Shown here: positions 52,915-63,158 of the stretch, piece by piece
Layout of the letters: the number at the start of each line of letters is the position of its first letter
Numbering within the stretch: the stretch's first letter is position 1
NCBI GenBank assembly: GCA_030674155.1
Contig: CM060326.1
Location: forward strand, 32,879,487 to 32,943,486
Source of the DNA: Stramonita haemastoma
Lineage: Eukaryota; Mollusca; Gastropoda; Neogastropoda; Muricidae
Direction: 5' to 3'
DNA: 64,000 nt
Position numbers and translations under genes: made by a program
Notes under the pieces: model-generated
What the model saw: the letters and a program-made list of their open reading frames with translations, nothing else
Database searches by the model: none
Told to the model about the DNA's origin: nothing

Positions 52915-55326
52915 GTAATGCACAGAAGATTGCTTTTCTTGTAAGAGACATACTTATAACTGAATCCTTAGTTAACCCTTTCGCTGCTACCATATTTTGC
53001 TCAATCACACGCTAGACAAAATTTGAGAGAGCGTTGAATCATGACAAATAGCAATCGTTAACTGAACATTGCAGGCGACGGTTTCTATGACCAACACTGT
53101 TCATCAACAGCACAGTAAAAAGGTTAATATAAAAAAATACTCAGAGGTTCCAAGACATAAAATTCCACCCATAAAACCATTTCCATGTAGCTACACATTT
53201 CATCTGTCATATATGATGCAACCAAAGCACACAGCAGGAGCCCCTGGTGCAAAAACATTTCAATGAACACAAATGTTATTTACACGAGTCTGACAACAAA
53301 ATGCTTATTTAAGAGAGTAAATGAAATGACAATGGAAAATATGCAAGACATAACCAAACAAAACCAAAAACAAATCTTAATAAAATACAGAAATGCTTAC
53401 AGAGCCTATTCCCCAAGCATACAGAGTATCAATAAGTTCAGGGAATGAATGGAAAACTTTCTCAAAGGGACAATCTACCAGTTTGTTCACATACTGTATA
53501 TCTGAAATAATATGTTATACACAAAAAGGAGCAATAGCCAAGTGGTTAAAACATCAGACATGCGACTTCATAGCAATCTGAAGATGTGGGTTCAAATCCT
53601 CGCTATGCCGTCTGTTCAACGAGATTAAAAAAAACCAACCCATCTTTTGTAGAAGCGTAGGCTTGACATGGATGGTGGTATGCATAATATGAGTTTACCC
53701 AGCATTAGTTTGCTCCCTGGAGAAGTATGGGCTTAGTCGATTTCAATTTGCCAAAATGACATTGCCCTAAACTAAAGTTTTAAAGCAGTGCCGCAATGAC
53801 TCCTAGGGGAGTAGTTAAACACAGCACCAAAGATGGCAGAAGAAGCGTACAAACACTGGTTAACACCGAGTCATAATGGCATGTAACCGTTACATCTCTA
53901 GTAAGCCACACACACTGAGCGATTCACATGAGGACAACAAACAGACAATGACGCTTTTCATTTTTGACACCGTTTTTGGCAGCAAAGTCATCACCGACAG
54001 CAACGTTAACATCCACGTCAACATTGACAACTAGAAAATAATTCTTTTAAAACAAAAAGTGGAGCCCCTCTTGTGGCGACAACCTCTTAAAAGGGACTGC
54101 AGCCTGGATTTCACAGATCTGGCATGACTGAAGGTGGCAGATCACACATTACAATACAATACAATACAATACAATACAATACAATGCTATATATTACTAT
54201 GCAGCACATTAGAACCGACAGATTTTCATGAAGACAGATTTTCATGAACAGACAAGATTTTCATGAAAATGTACACAAAATTCTGAATGGTTATAATATA
54301 TTTTTTACATTTTACTCTAACTTTAAATTTTTTTTTATAGTTGATTAAAAATTAAAAAAAACTGGGCTAAACTCTTAACAATTTTGAAGACTCCCCCCTC
54401 CCCCCGATTTTTAAAAAAGCAAAAACCAAGTAGTAATATTAAAATGCTTGTAGATTGTGTAATTATGGACTGAAGTTGCAAATAATATGTGAATGTGTCG
54501 TGGAAAAAAATCAAATATATTGTATATCCATCAATCACTGGCAATCAACAATCAAGGGGTAGAACAGGGATGATAAGTCAATCCTTACACAAGAGCACAA
54601 GTTTTTTGTGGCTTTTTGGTATTTTTTTAACAATGGGCAATAACTTCAGGACAGTAATGTTTTAGATACCTACAGATTTGCCTGCAGGCAAATATCCTAT
54701 ACACAGGGGGAAAACCTCAACTCTTCTAAAAAACAAACAACAACAAAAACTGAAATGAAAGCAAACAACAGGGGAACAAACAGAAACACTTCTCCAAAAA
54801 TAAAAAAAAGGTCAACAACCCTCCCCCCAACCCCCCCCCAAACAAACCCAGATAAAAAGAAACAAACAACAAGCACAAACACCTAGATGTTTTTAAGTTG
54901 TCCATTTATCTATCATTTTTATGTGTGCGATTAGCAATAAAGATGTGAGTAAAATATGTCAACACAACAGCTTTCTGTTCAACACAAAACACATTTTTTT
55001 TTACCTCTGAAATCTGCAATTCCTGCAATGTATTTTTTTTGCTGGTATCTACTGTACAAGCCTTTATGTATCAATCAACATTGATCGTTAATATCCACTC
55101 TCCCTATGCATGATTTGGCATGTAAAAATACTCTCCACTCTTCATGCCCGCACAGGGAAAATTAAGGTGCCATGATGCCGGTGAACTACACCACACTGTT
55201 CTTCACTCATCGAATTGTCAAAGTTATCACAGTCATCAAGAGAATGACGACACAAAAGAACACACCAACACCCTGACTGACATGATGATCATCACATGAC
55301 GAATACCAGCTAAACTGTAGACCATC
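52626..55326. other. Spacer downstream of the PARP gene
   Basis: CA microsatellite at 52857-52911, a tRNA-like S5-type head at 53533-53620 ('caatagccaagtggttaaaa', 'gtgggttcaaatcctcgc'), 'caata' repeats at 54148-54184 and A/C-rich tracts near 54720-54870. No gene recognised. Confidence 0.45.
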
Positions 55327-55591
55327 TCAGATTCGTTGATATGTGATGAAGTACTCTGGGTAGCACATGCATCGGTCGTAGATGACAAACTCACGGAAGT
55401 TTCGTCCAGCGTCGTCAATGACGGATCGAAGTGACCGCTTCCGTGGCATTTGCAGCGGTCCTGATAGCATCGCTTGCAAGGGGGACGCGAGTACTTGGTG
55501 GGGTTGGCCTGTTTGTTGATGAACGCCTCGCCCAGAAGAACTCGCATCAGGATCATGGTTTTGTGTCCGCTGGTTCTGTTGCCTTTGTCGT
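55327..55591 (-). CDS. PARP terminal exon with one-base deletion
   Basis: Acceptor 'ctgactctttcag'. Frame 1 gives 'DDKGNRTSGHKTMILMRVLL' through 'CHGSGHFD'. At about 55425 the conserved reading moves to another frame for 'SVIDDAGRNFREFVIYD' and ends TGA at 55327-55329. Without a correction the catalytic Glu would be lost. Confidence 0.85.
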
Positions 55592-58500
55592 CTGAAAGAG
55601 TCAGAGGACTTCTAAGTTTGCTGCTAATTTTTCTTTATTCATGTGTGGGTTATTTAGTGGGGGGGGGGGGGGGCTTTGTGTTGTTCCTCAGCTACATGTC
55701 CGAGGTTCATCAATGGTGAGATTTTGTGTCTGTGACAGTTTTTACCCACCACTAGTAAGGTATTTTGTGTCTGTGACAGTTTTTTACCCACCACAAGTTA
55801 AGGTATTTTGTGTCTGTGACAGTTTTTTACCCACCACATTTGTCTGGAGTTTACCCACACAAGTGCTTTGTGTCTGTGCGTTTCTCACCTAATGCTTTGT
55901 GTCTGGGATTTTTACCCACCACTAAGTTAAGGTATTTTGTGTCTGTGCAGTTTTTACCCACCACACGGTAAGGTACTTTGTGTCTGTGACAATTTTTAGC
56001 CACCACTGAGGTAAGGTACTTTGTGTCTGTGACAGTTTTTACCCACCACTAAGGTAAGGTATTTTGTGACTGTGACAGTTTTACCCACCACTAGGTAAGG
56101 TACTTTGTGTCTGTGACAATTTTTACCCACCACTAGGTAAGGTACTTTGTGTCTGTGACAGTTTTTAACCCACCCGAACTTAAAGAGGTTGCGAACGCAG
56201 AAATCTTGCACGTTAATCTGTCGCTTTGTAGAGTAGCCATCGTCGTGGAACATGACATATTTACAAAATGCATACACCGGACCGATAAAAAGCAATGATT
56301 GTTATTCTTTACCTCGATATAAGAAAATAAAATAAAAATAATAAATATAAGAAGTACTTTGTGTCGTGATAGTTTTACACACTAGTAGTAAGACTTTGTG
56401 TCTTGACAATTTACCCACCACTAAGGTAAGGTAGGTACTTTGTGTCTGTGACAATTTTTACCCACCACTGAGGTAAGGTACTTGGTCTGACGTTTTACCA
56501 CCTAAGTAGACTTGTGTCTGTGACAGTTTTTACCCACCACTAAGGTAAGGTACTTTGTGTCTGTGACAGTTTTTACCCACCACTAAGGTAAGTAGTACTT
56601 TGTGTCTGTGATATTTTTACCCACCACTAAGGTAGGTAAGGTACTTTGTGTCTGTGACAATTTTTACCCACCACTGAGGTAATACTTGGTCTTGACAATT
56701 TTACACCTAGTAAGGACTGTGTCTGTGACAATTTTACCACACGAGTAACCAGTGTATGCTGAGTGTCATCATTGATGTTCTCTTCACATAACCGCCTGGC
56801 ATCTTGATTAAAAAAGAAAGAAAACCATCTGAAACTGAGTATGGTAGCTAAATGGTGAGACCCCCAGTAAGGATGCCGAGGGGCCTGTCAGAAAAAATAC
56901 CAGCCTCACCTGAAAATTCCACCTTTTCTATCCCTCTCTTTGTTTTTGCATTGTTCCTTTTCTTCATGTCATGTCCTCCTTGTCTATATTTTCTGCCTTC
57001 TGGGTCTATTCTTCTGCCTTTTTACCAGAAATGTTAAAACATATAACGATTCTCTCCCATACTGAAGTTAGATGTGACAGACCAGACTTGTCAGGCACTT
57101 AATGGTAGTACAACGCATTTTCAAATCATACGACGGACAAGAATAGTTGCTGTCTGAGAGTTCAACAAAGAAGTAGTAGTATATATCCAGGTACTTGAAA
57201 ACAGCCATATATTCAGACTTCTCATCCAGCGTGTTCTTGTGGTCTCACAGCTGATTCCCACGTTTGAAGACTGAGAAGAGAGTGCGTATTTTGGGTGACC
57301 CCCCCCCCCCGGATGTTTATGCTGGGGAATGCCCCACAACAATAACAGCAGCAATAATAACATTCAATGATTCATTCATTCATTTCTTCTTTAATATCAA
57401 GGGTAATGGAATAAGCACTCTTGTGCTTTTTTTTTTTTTTTTACATCCAGTCCCCGTGTGTATGCAGTTTTGTAATTCTTCTCATCTGCTCCCACTGGCA
57501 CACAATGGCCTACTCTTACGAAAAGGGGAACAGGATTTAATGTGTGCGCAAAGATATTCTGTGTGCGTTTGCACATAACATGATGTTCTGCGTGCGTTCG
57601 CACATAACATGATGTTCTGCGTGCGTACGCACATAACATGATGTTCTGTGTGCGTTCGCACATAACATGATGTTCTGCGTGCGTTCACACATAACGTGAT
57701 GTTCTGCGTGCGTTCGCACATAACATGATGTTCTGCGTGCGTTCACATATAACATGATGTTCTGCGTGCGTTCGCACATAACATGATGTTCTGCGTGCGT
57801 TCACACATAACATGATGTTCTGCGTGCGTTCGCACATAACATGATGTTCTGCGTGCGTTCGCACATAACATGATGTTCTGCGTGCGTTCGCACATAACAT
57901 GATGTTCTGCATGCGTTCGCACATAACATGATGTTCTGCGTGCGTTCGCACATAACATGATGTTCTGCATGCGTTCGCACATAACATGATGTTCTGCGTG
58001 CGTTCGCACATAACATGATGTTCTGTGTGCGTTCGCACGCAACAGCAACAACAACAACAACTACCACTATACCTGTGTACTGGTCAGCTTTGGTAGCGCT
58101 CTCGGAGGCGTAGACCCCCCGGCCCAGCATGGCTTTCTCGCTGGCGATGCGAGTGTCCAGGCCCTGGTCGTGGATTGGCTGGATGTACTCTTTCTTTGTC
58201 CCGTGGAACAGGTAGTGCTCATTCACCTGCAGACACGGTGCATAAACCGTCATGAAATCCTGTTCCGCTTTTCGTAAGAGTAGGCCATAGTGTGTGCCGT
58301 GCCGGTGAGGACAGAAGACGAGATTTACAAAACTGCATACATACAGGGACTGCATGTGAAAAAAAAAAAGCACACAAGTCCTTATTCCATTATCCTCGAT
58401 ATAAAATAAATAGATAATAAAATAAAATAAATGATGACGATGATGATGATGAACATCATCATAATAAGATTGATAGATACCGTAAAATCCCTAGCATACG

Positions 58501-59153
58501 CCCACCCCCCCTGTGCACAGATTTAGGGCAAAATTGGGGGGTGGGCGTTTGCTAGGGATAGACCCCTTTGCACAAAGTAATTTTTGTGCTCAACCGTGTA
58601 ATTGAGTGAATGCAAACCCCGAAAGCATGTAAGTTAGGTCGTGGGAGTAGAAGACTTGACCTATCCACAGAAAATTCATGGGCACACTCTGAAACATTCC
58701 CACCTGCTTCGTTATCCAAATACTGGAGGGCTTCCAATTTGAAAGATACAGAGTAAGACTGTCGCTTTGGCATTTTGTAAAAATGGCACAGAGAGATTCA
58801 AGAACCAACTTCCAGGCCATCAGGAAGCATTGTCACCAGTAGGCTATGTCACTGACAGACAAAAGACATCAGTGGAAAAAGCATGACGTAATTTTAATTC
58901 ACCTTGTTGGGGATGGGTGGGAGTGAGGAGAGGGGACAAAGAATAAGAAAAATTGGAAGAAACACGATAAGGTAAAGAAAGGGAAAAAGATTACTTTTAG
59001 AACAATCTGCACAAATCTTAGTGAAAGTGAGCATAATCTCTTTGAAAAAAGCAGGGTGGGCGTTTGCTAGGTAGTTACCCCTGTGCACAACTTTTGGCCC
59101 AAAGTGGGGGTGGGTGTTTGCTAGATGGTGGGCTTATGCTAGGGATTTTACGG

Positions 59154-59221
<68 letters not shown>

Positions 59222-60298
59222 AATGTTATTTATTTTTTATATTTTATTTTATCTTATTTTATTTTTTTTTTCATTCCTCAGCTACAGCTCTGAGGTTTAC
59301 CAAAGGTGAGATTTTGTGTATGCTGCAACCATTTCCCTCCCATGAAGATAGCCACATTCAGAATTCAGGGATGAATGCAGGGTCACAGCTGTCAGTTTGC
59401 CCCACTTTCAGCTCCTCTCAGCTGCTAATTAATCCATCCCAACCCAGCCCAGAAGGGGCCAGCAGGTGCTAATTACAGTAGGAACTGACCATACTTGGAC
59501 AAGGTAAAAGGAAGGGGCATGCTAAATATAACACTCTTGACTAAGTGATGTTGAATTTGTGCGCTGTGGGATATGCCCATGTTTCTGCAACCCACAGAAC
59601 ACTGACATGAATGACGGGATCTTTAAAATGCGTGTTTGATCTCCTGCATGTGTATATATGTATATATACATGAAGGGAATGAAAGCACTGGCAGGTCTGC
59701 ACTTAAAGGTGACCCAGCAGTTTGAACAGATGGTCATGCAGGCGACAGAAAAAAACAGAGGAACAACAGACACCTTATTCATGCTCCAAAACATCATTGA
59801 CAAGGTGAAAAGTATGAATGCAGGACTTTTTATCACCTTTATAGACTACAGCAAAGCTTTGACAGTATGGTTCACCAGCATCTCTTCAACACTTATGTGT
59901 AAAATGGGCTTTTAAAAACACATCACCTCCCTAATTTCCTCACATTATGAAGACCATGAGGACACTATCAGACGGGGTGACCACAAAATGTTCATTTTTC
60001 AACATCTCAAAAGGAGTTGGACAAGGATGCACTGCATCCTCTCACCTAACCTTTTCAATATATGTAAATATATTAAAAAAAAAAAAATATATATATATAT
60101 GTACACATGAATATGTATGTTTCAAATCTGTGATAGACAAAGAAATCCTTATTAGACAAGGATGTACTGCATCCGCTCACCTAACCTTTTGAATATATGT
60201 AAATATATAAAAACAATACATATATATATGTACATATGGATATGTATTCAGTAGACAAGGATGCACTGCATCCTTTCACCTAACCTTTTGAATATGTG

Positions 60299-60377
<79 letters not shown>

Positions 60378-60669
60378 AGTTAAAGTCTGTCCCGAGCCTA
60401 GGGCTCATCAGGCCGGTGCTTATCCCGGTTTCTGTGGCATTAAGCGACTGAGAGTCATAGACTCCCCCCTGGATAAGACACCAGTCTATTGCAGGGTTAA
60501 CCCCCAACACAAGGTTGGTACCCCCTTTTACATCTGGGTGGGGTGAGAAAATAGCCTTTAAGTGCCTTTTCAAAGGGCACAACGCCATAGCCGAAAGCTG
60601 GGATTAAACCCGCAACCTTTAGAGTACGAGTCCAACGCCCTAACCACTAGACTACAGCGGCGGCCATGT

Positions 60670-60752
<83 letters not shown>

Positions 60753-61517
60753 GTAAAATCCCTAGCATAAGCCCACCATCTAGCAAATGCCCACCCCCCA
60801 CTTTGGGCCAAAAGTTGTGCACAGGGGCAACTACCTAGCAAACGCCCACCCTGCTTTTTTCAAAGAGACTATGCTCACTTTCAGTAGGATTTGTGCAGAC
60901 TGTTCTTAAAGTCCTTTGACGACGCTTCCTGATGGCCGGAAGTTGGTTCTTGAATCTCTCTGTGCCATTTTTGCAAAATGCCGAAGAGACAGTCTTACAC
61001 TGTATCTTTCAAATTGGAAGCCCTCCAGTATCTGGATAACGAAGCAGGTGGAAATGTTTCGAAGTGTGCCCCTGAATTTTTTGTGGATATGAAGAGGATC
61101 AGGGAATGGAGTGAAAACAGAGATAGACTTGAACAACAGTACGGGAAAGACAAACAAAAACGGAAACTGTCAAAAGAACCAGCAGTTAGATCTGAGTATG
61201 TCGACCAAGGTGTGCTGCATTATCTGGAAGATGAAAGATCTGAAGGCAGGGTATTGCAAAACAAGGACCTACAATGGAAAGCGATGGAACTCGTTGGCCT
61301 TCTTTGCCTCAAAATCTGTTTTTTTTTCTCTATTTTCCTTCACTTATACTCACATGACCTAACTTTACATGTTTTCGGGGTTTGTATTCACTCAATTGCA
61401 CGGTTGAGCACAAAAATTATTTCGTGCAAAGGGGTCTTTCCCGAGCAAACGCCCACCCCCCAATTTAGCCCTAAATCAGTGCACAGGGGGGGGGTGGGCG
61501 TATGTTAGGGATTTTAC

Positions 61518-61590
<73 letters not shown>

Positions 61591-61834
61591 GTACATATGA
61601 ATATGTATGTTTCAAATCTGTGATAGACAAAAAAATCCTCAGTAGACCAGCATGCACTGCATCCTCTCACCTAACCTTTTGAATGTATGTAAATATATTA
61701 AACAATATATTCATATATATAAATGTACATATGAATATGTATGTTTCAAATCTGTGATGGACCAAAAAATCCTCAGTAGACCAGGATGCACTGCATCCTC
61801 TCACCTAACCTTTTGAATGTATGCAAATATATTA

Positions 61835-61894
<60 letters not shown>

Positions 61895-63158
61895 TATATA
61901 TATAAATGTCCATATGAATATGTATGTTTCAAATCTGTGATAGACAAAGAAATCTTCGGCAAAGTCGAGCCCACAGTTCTGACCTGAGGATACATTTCAC
62001 GACTCAGCAGACTTTGTCGCGGCAAGTTTGAGGTCGTCTGCACTGGGCCACTGGATCCCTTCATCTTCTCAATGGACAAGAACGGCTGGTGACTCGTGCG
62101 CCGAATCAGCTGCTCACGGTGAGTACAGTACTCCTCCCACAGATTGGGGTTTTCCAGTCGTTCCACCTTCACCACCTGCCAAACAAGCGTGGTAAATTTG
62201 GGGTCTTGTTAAACATGAGCTTTTTGAAATGGGGTTTATACAGACTTTCTAAGGGTAAAAATGGCTGCGTAGTCTTAAAGACAGCAATGAGTTGTCTGAA
62301 CGCCCAGCCTGAAAAACAACAAACCCACACATTAATTAAAATAAAGAAACAGTGAGAAGGAAGGGGGGGAGGGCAGTTAAGACATTCACCTACCTAACAA
62401 GAAAACCGTTAAGTTCCGGGTTTGATTCCCAGCCTTGCCCTTTTCTTCCCAGTTGGACAAGAAAATTGAATTGAATTTCAAAGTTCTTCAGAGGAGACTA
62501 TAAACTGAGGCCCCATATTCGAATGCATGCAGAACATATTGCACACATATTAAAAACCAGTTCCACATTTGGAAGAGTAGGCCATTTTGTGTCAGTAGGA
62601 ACGGATGACAAAATTAAAAAAAAATAAAAAAAGCATCCACACCAGGTGTTGTGTTCATACACCATCCCTGAATCAGAATGTGGCTATCTAAATGAGAAAA
62701 AAAAAAAAGGTTGCATACATAAAAAATCTCATCACTGATGAGCCTCACAGCTCAGCTGAGGACTGGGTGAAAACAGAAAAGAAACAGTACCTTAACTATT
62801 CCATTCTGTCGGGGAAAACAAAACCAAGCCACAAAGAGGGCAACAACAGCCATTCTGCTTCATTAATCAAAACATCCCGAGCTTACCAAAAATGTGTGAA
62901 AAAAGTAACCCAAACTTAAAAGTAATTAAGAAAAAAGTGGGATAGGGGGAGGGAGAGGAAAGGAGGAATTACCTTAACACCCCGGTGACTCAGATTTACG
63001 GCGTCTTTCCCTGCTCCCACCAAACGCTGCACCCAGGTTTTCTGCATGAGGGTGTCGATTTCCCTCACTTCCTCATTGCCCATCGTGTACATCTTCCCGT
63101 AGGTACGGTGGTCACGGATGAACTGCTGAAAGTCCTTGAAGAGGTTGTCCTTACACAC
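55327..63158 (-). CDS. PARP-family ADP-ribosyltransferase, 3' four exons
   Basis: Predicted to transfer ADP-ribose from NAD+ to proteins. Minus-strand exons: 63158-62973, 62175-61984, 58226-58073, 55591-55327; phases 0/0/1 join cleanly. Landmarks: 'VERLENPNLWEEY' (typical lead-in to PARP catalytic domains), 'NEHYLFHGT' with the NAD-binding His, 'GRGVYAS' with the Tyr, 'MILMRVLLGEAF', and 'FREFVIYDRCMCYPEYFITY', where the Glu aligns with PARP1 Glu988 and the tankyrase Glu. The triad is therefore H-Y-E, which suggests chain-forming activity (inference). A Cys-rich insert 'CKRCYQDRCKCHG' precedes the last segment. The final exon needs one extra base near 55425 to stay in frame. The subfamily is unresolved; tankyrase-like by the C-terminus. 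The 5' end is upstream of 63158 and was not found. Confidence 0.88.
55685..56755. repeat. Minisatellite grown from an S5 SINE end
   Basis: Begins with reversed S5 sequence ('ttcctcagctacatg', 'gaggttcatcaatggtgaga'), then over 20 units of about 39-45 bp: 'aaggtactttgtgtctgtga' plus 'cagtttttacccaccacta'. An S1 fragment interrupts it near 56235-56345. Confidence 0.9.
56860..57170 (-). repeat. S4 interspersed repeat (reverse)
   Basis: 'ctatccctctctttgttttt', 'cttctgggtctattcttctg', 'gaccagacttgtcaggcact', 'acaagaatagttgctgtctg'. Confidence 0.65.
57392..58040 (-). repeat. S1 SINE fragment with internal 29-bp minisatellite
   Basis: Reversed S1 from 57392 ('gggtaatggaataagcactc') to about 57560. 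The unit 'acataacatgatgttctgcg' plus 'tgcgttcgc' (29 bp) then repeats about 16 times to 58035. The unit matches S1 'gcaagatgttctgcgtgcgt'. It ends 33 bp before the PARP exon at 58073. Confidence 0.95.
58073..58226 (-). CDS. PARP catalytic exon with HGT and GVYAS
   Basis: Acceptor 'ccgtgtctgcag', donor 'ACAG/gtatag'. 'LFHGTKKEYIQPI' and 'GRGVYASESATKADQY' give the His and Tyr of the triad and the S-x-K/S-x-x-x-Q-Y helix. Confidence 0.93.
58252..58405 (+). repeat. S1 SINE, 5'-truncated
   Basis: 'aaatcctgttccgcttttcg' to 'tatcctcgatataaaataaa'. It starts 25 bp from the PARP catalytic exon acceptor (gene sense upstream). Confidence 0.75.
58480..59153 (-). mobile_element. TA-flanked DNA transposon, non-autonomous copy 1
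   Basis: 674 bp bounded by 'CCGTAAAATCCCTAGCATA' and its inverted match ('tatgctagggattttacgg' type), with TA on both sides. Subterminal 'gcccaccccc' and 'gggtgggcgtttgctag' motifs are inverted too. It carries a minus-strand frame (58773-58552) starting MPKRQSYSVSFKLEALQYL, a helix-turn-helix-like N-terminus seen in pogo/Tigger-type transposases (family memory, not searched), cut short after about 45 residues. Confidence 0.85.
59155..59400. repeat. (TA)n, poly-T and reversed S5 end
   Basis: TA run 59155-59205, T-rich to 59270, then 'cattcctcagctacagctct' and 'gaggtttaccaaaggtgaga' of S5. Confidence 0.75.
59658..60070 (+). pseudogene. Decayed LINE reverse-transcriptase fragment
   Basis: 'GTTDTLFMLQNIIDKVKS' and 'LFITFIDYSKA' match the RT fingers/palm of CR1/Jockey-like LINEs. 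A shifted frame then gives 'GVGQGCTASSHLTFSIYVNI', the GxxQGxxxSPxLF motif. Frameshifts and stops interrupt it; there is no YADD segment. Confidence 0.75.
60373..60668 (-). repeat. S2 SINE (reverse)
   Basis: 'agttaaagtctgtcccgagc' to 'cactagactacagcggcggc'; tRNA-Thr-like head at the 60668 end. It is inserted in TA repeats, so no target-site duplication can be read. Confidence 0.9.
60751..61519 (+). mobile_element. TA-flanked DNA transposon, non-autonomous copy 2
   Basis: 769 bp with the same termini and TA flanks as 58480-59153 but in the opposite orientation. The frame from 60978 begins MPKRQSYTVSFKLEALQYL, includes 'MKRIREWSENRDRLEQQYGK', and ends without any DDE catalytic core, so the element cannot supply a complete transposase. 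Copy 2 retains about 65 more residues than copy 1. Confidence 0.87.
61984..62175 (-). CDS. PARP exon (pre-catalytic region 2)
   Basis: 64 codons, acceptor 'gtttggcag', donor 'CAG/gtcaga'. 'VVKVERLENPNLWEEYCTHR' matches the helix that opens many PARP catalytic domains. Confidence 0.87.
62366..62770 (+). repeat. S6 hybrid SINE
   Basis: Same module order as 46430-46805: head 'gggcagttaagacattcacc' with 'cgggtttgattcccagcctt', S1-like 'gagactataaactgaggccc', S5-like 'tcatcactgatgagcctcac'. It lies in the PARP intron between 62175 and 62973. Confidence 0.65.
62973..63158 (-). CDS. PARP exon (pre-catalytic region 1)
   Basis: 62 codons between acceptor 'gggtgtggacag' and donor 'AAG/gtaatt'. Includes 'CKDNLFKDFQQFIRDHRTYG' and 'LMQKTWVQRLVGAG'. 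No known motif assigned. Confidence 0.8.

Larger units (their letters stand above)
60014..61940. repeat. Tandem copies of the LINE QGC segment plus (TA)n
   Basis: 'acaaggatgcactgcatcct' plus 'ctcacctaaccttttgaata' recurs at about 60021, 60155, 60254, 61647 and 61776, with 'tgtttcaaatctgtgataga' between units (about 130 bp). Long TA runs lie at 60303-60372, 60666-60750, 61520-61590 and 61838-61905. S2 and transposon copy 2 are inserted in it. Confidence 0.88.

Noticed and set aside
53533..53620. tRNA gene candidate
   Set aside because: A- and B-box-like motifs are present, but spacing and stems are poor and it resembles the S5 SINE head.
57537..58060. Minus-strand frames of repeated CERTQNIMLCANARRTSCYV type
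   Set aside because: They translate the 29-bp minisatellite. The PARP exon begins beyond it.
59658..59915. Intact host gene with RT-like domain
   Set aside because: Only about 80 residues remain, followed by stops and frameshifts. It is best read as a dead LINE.
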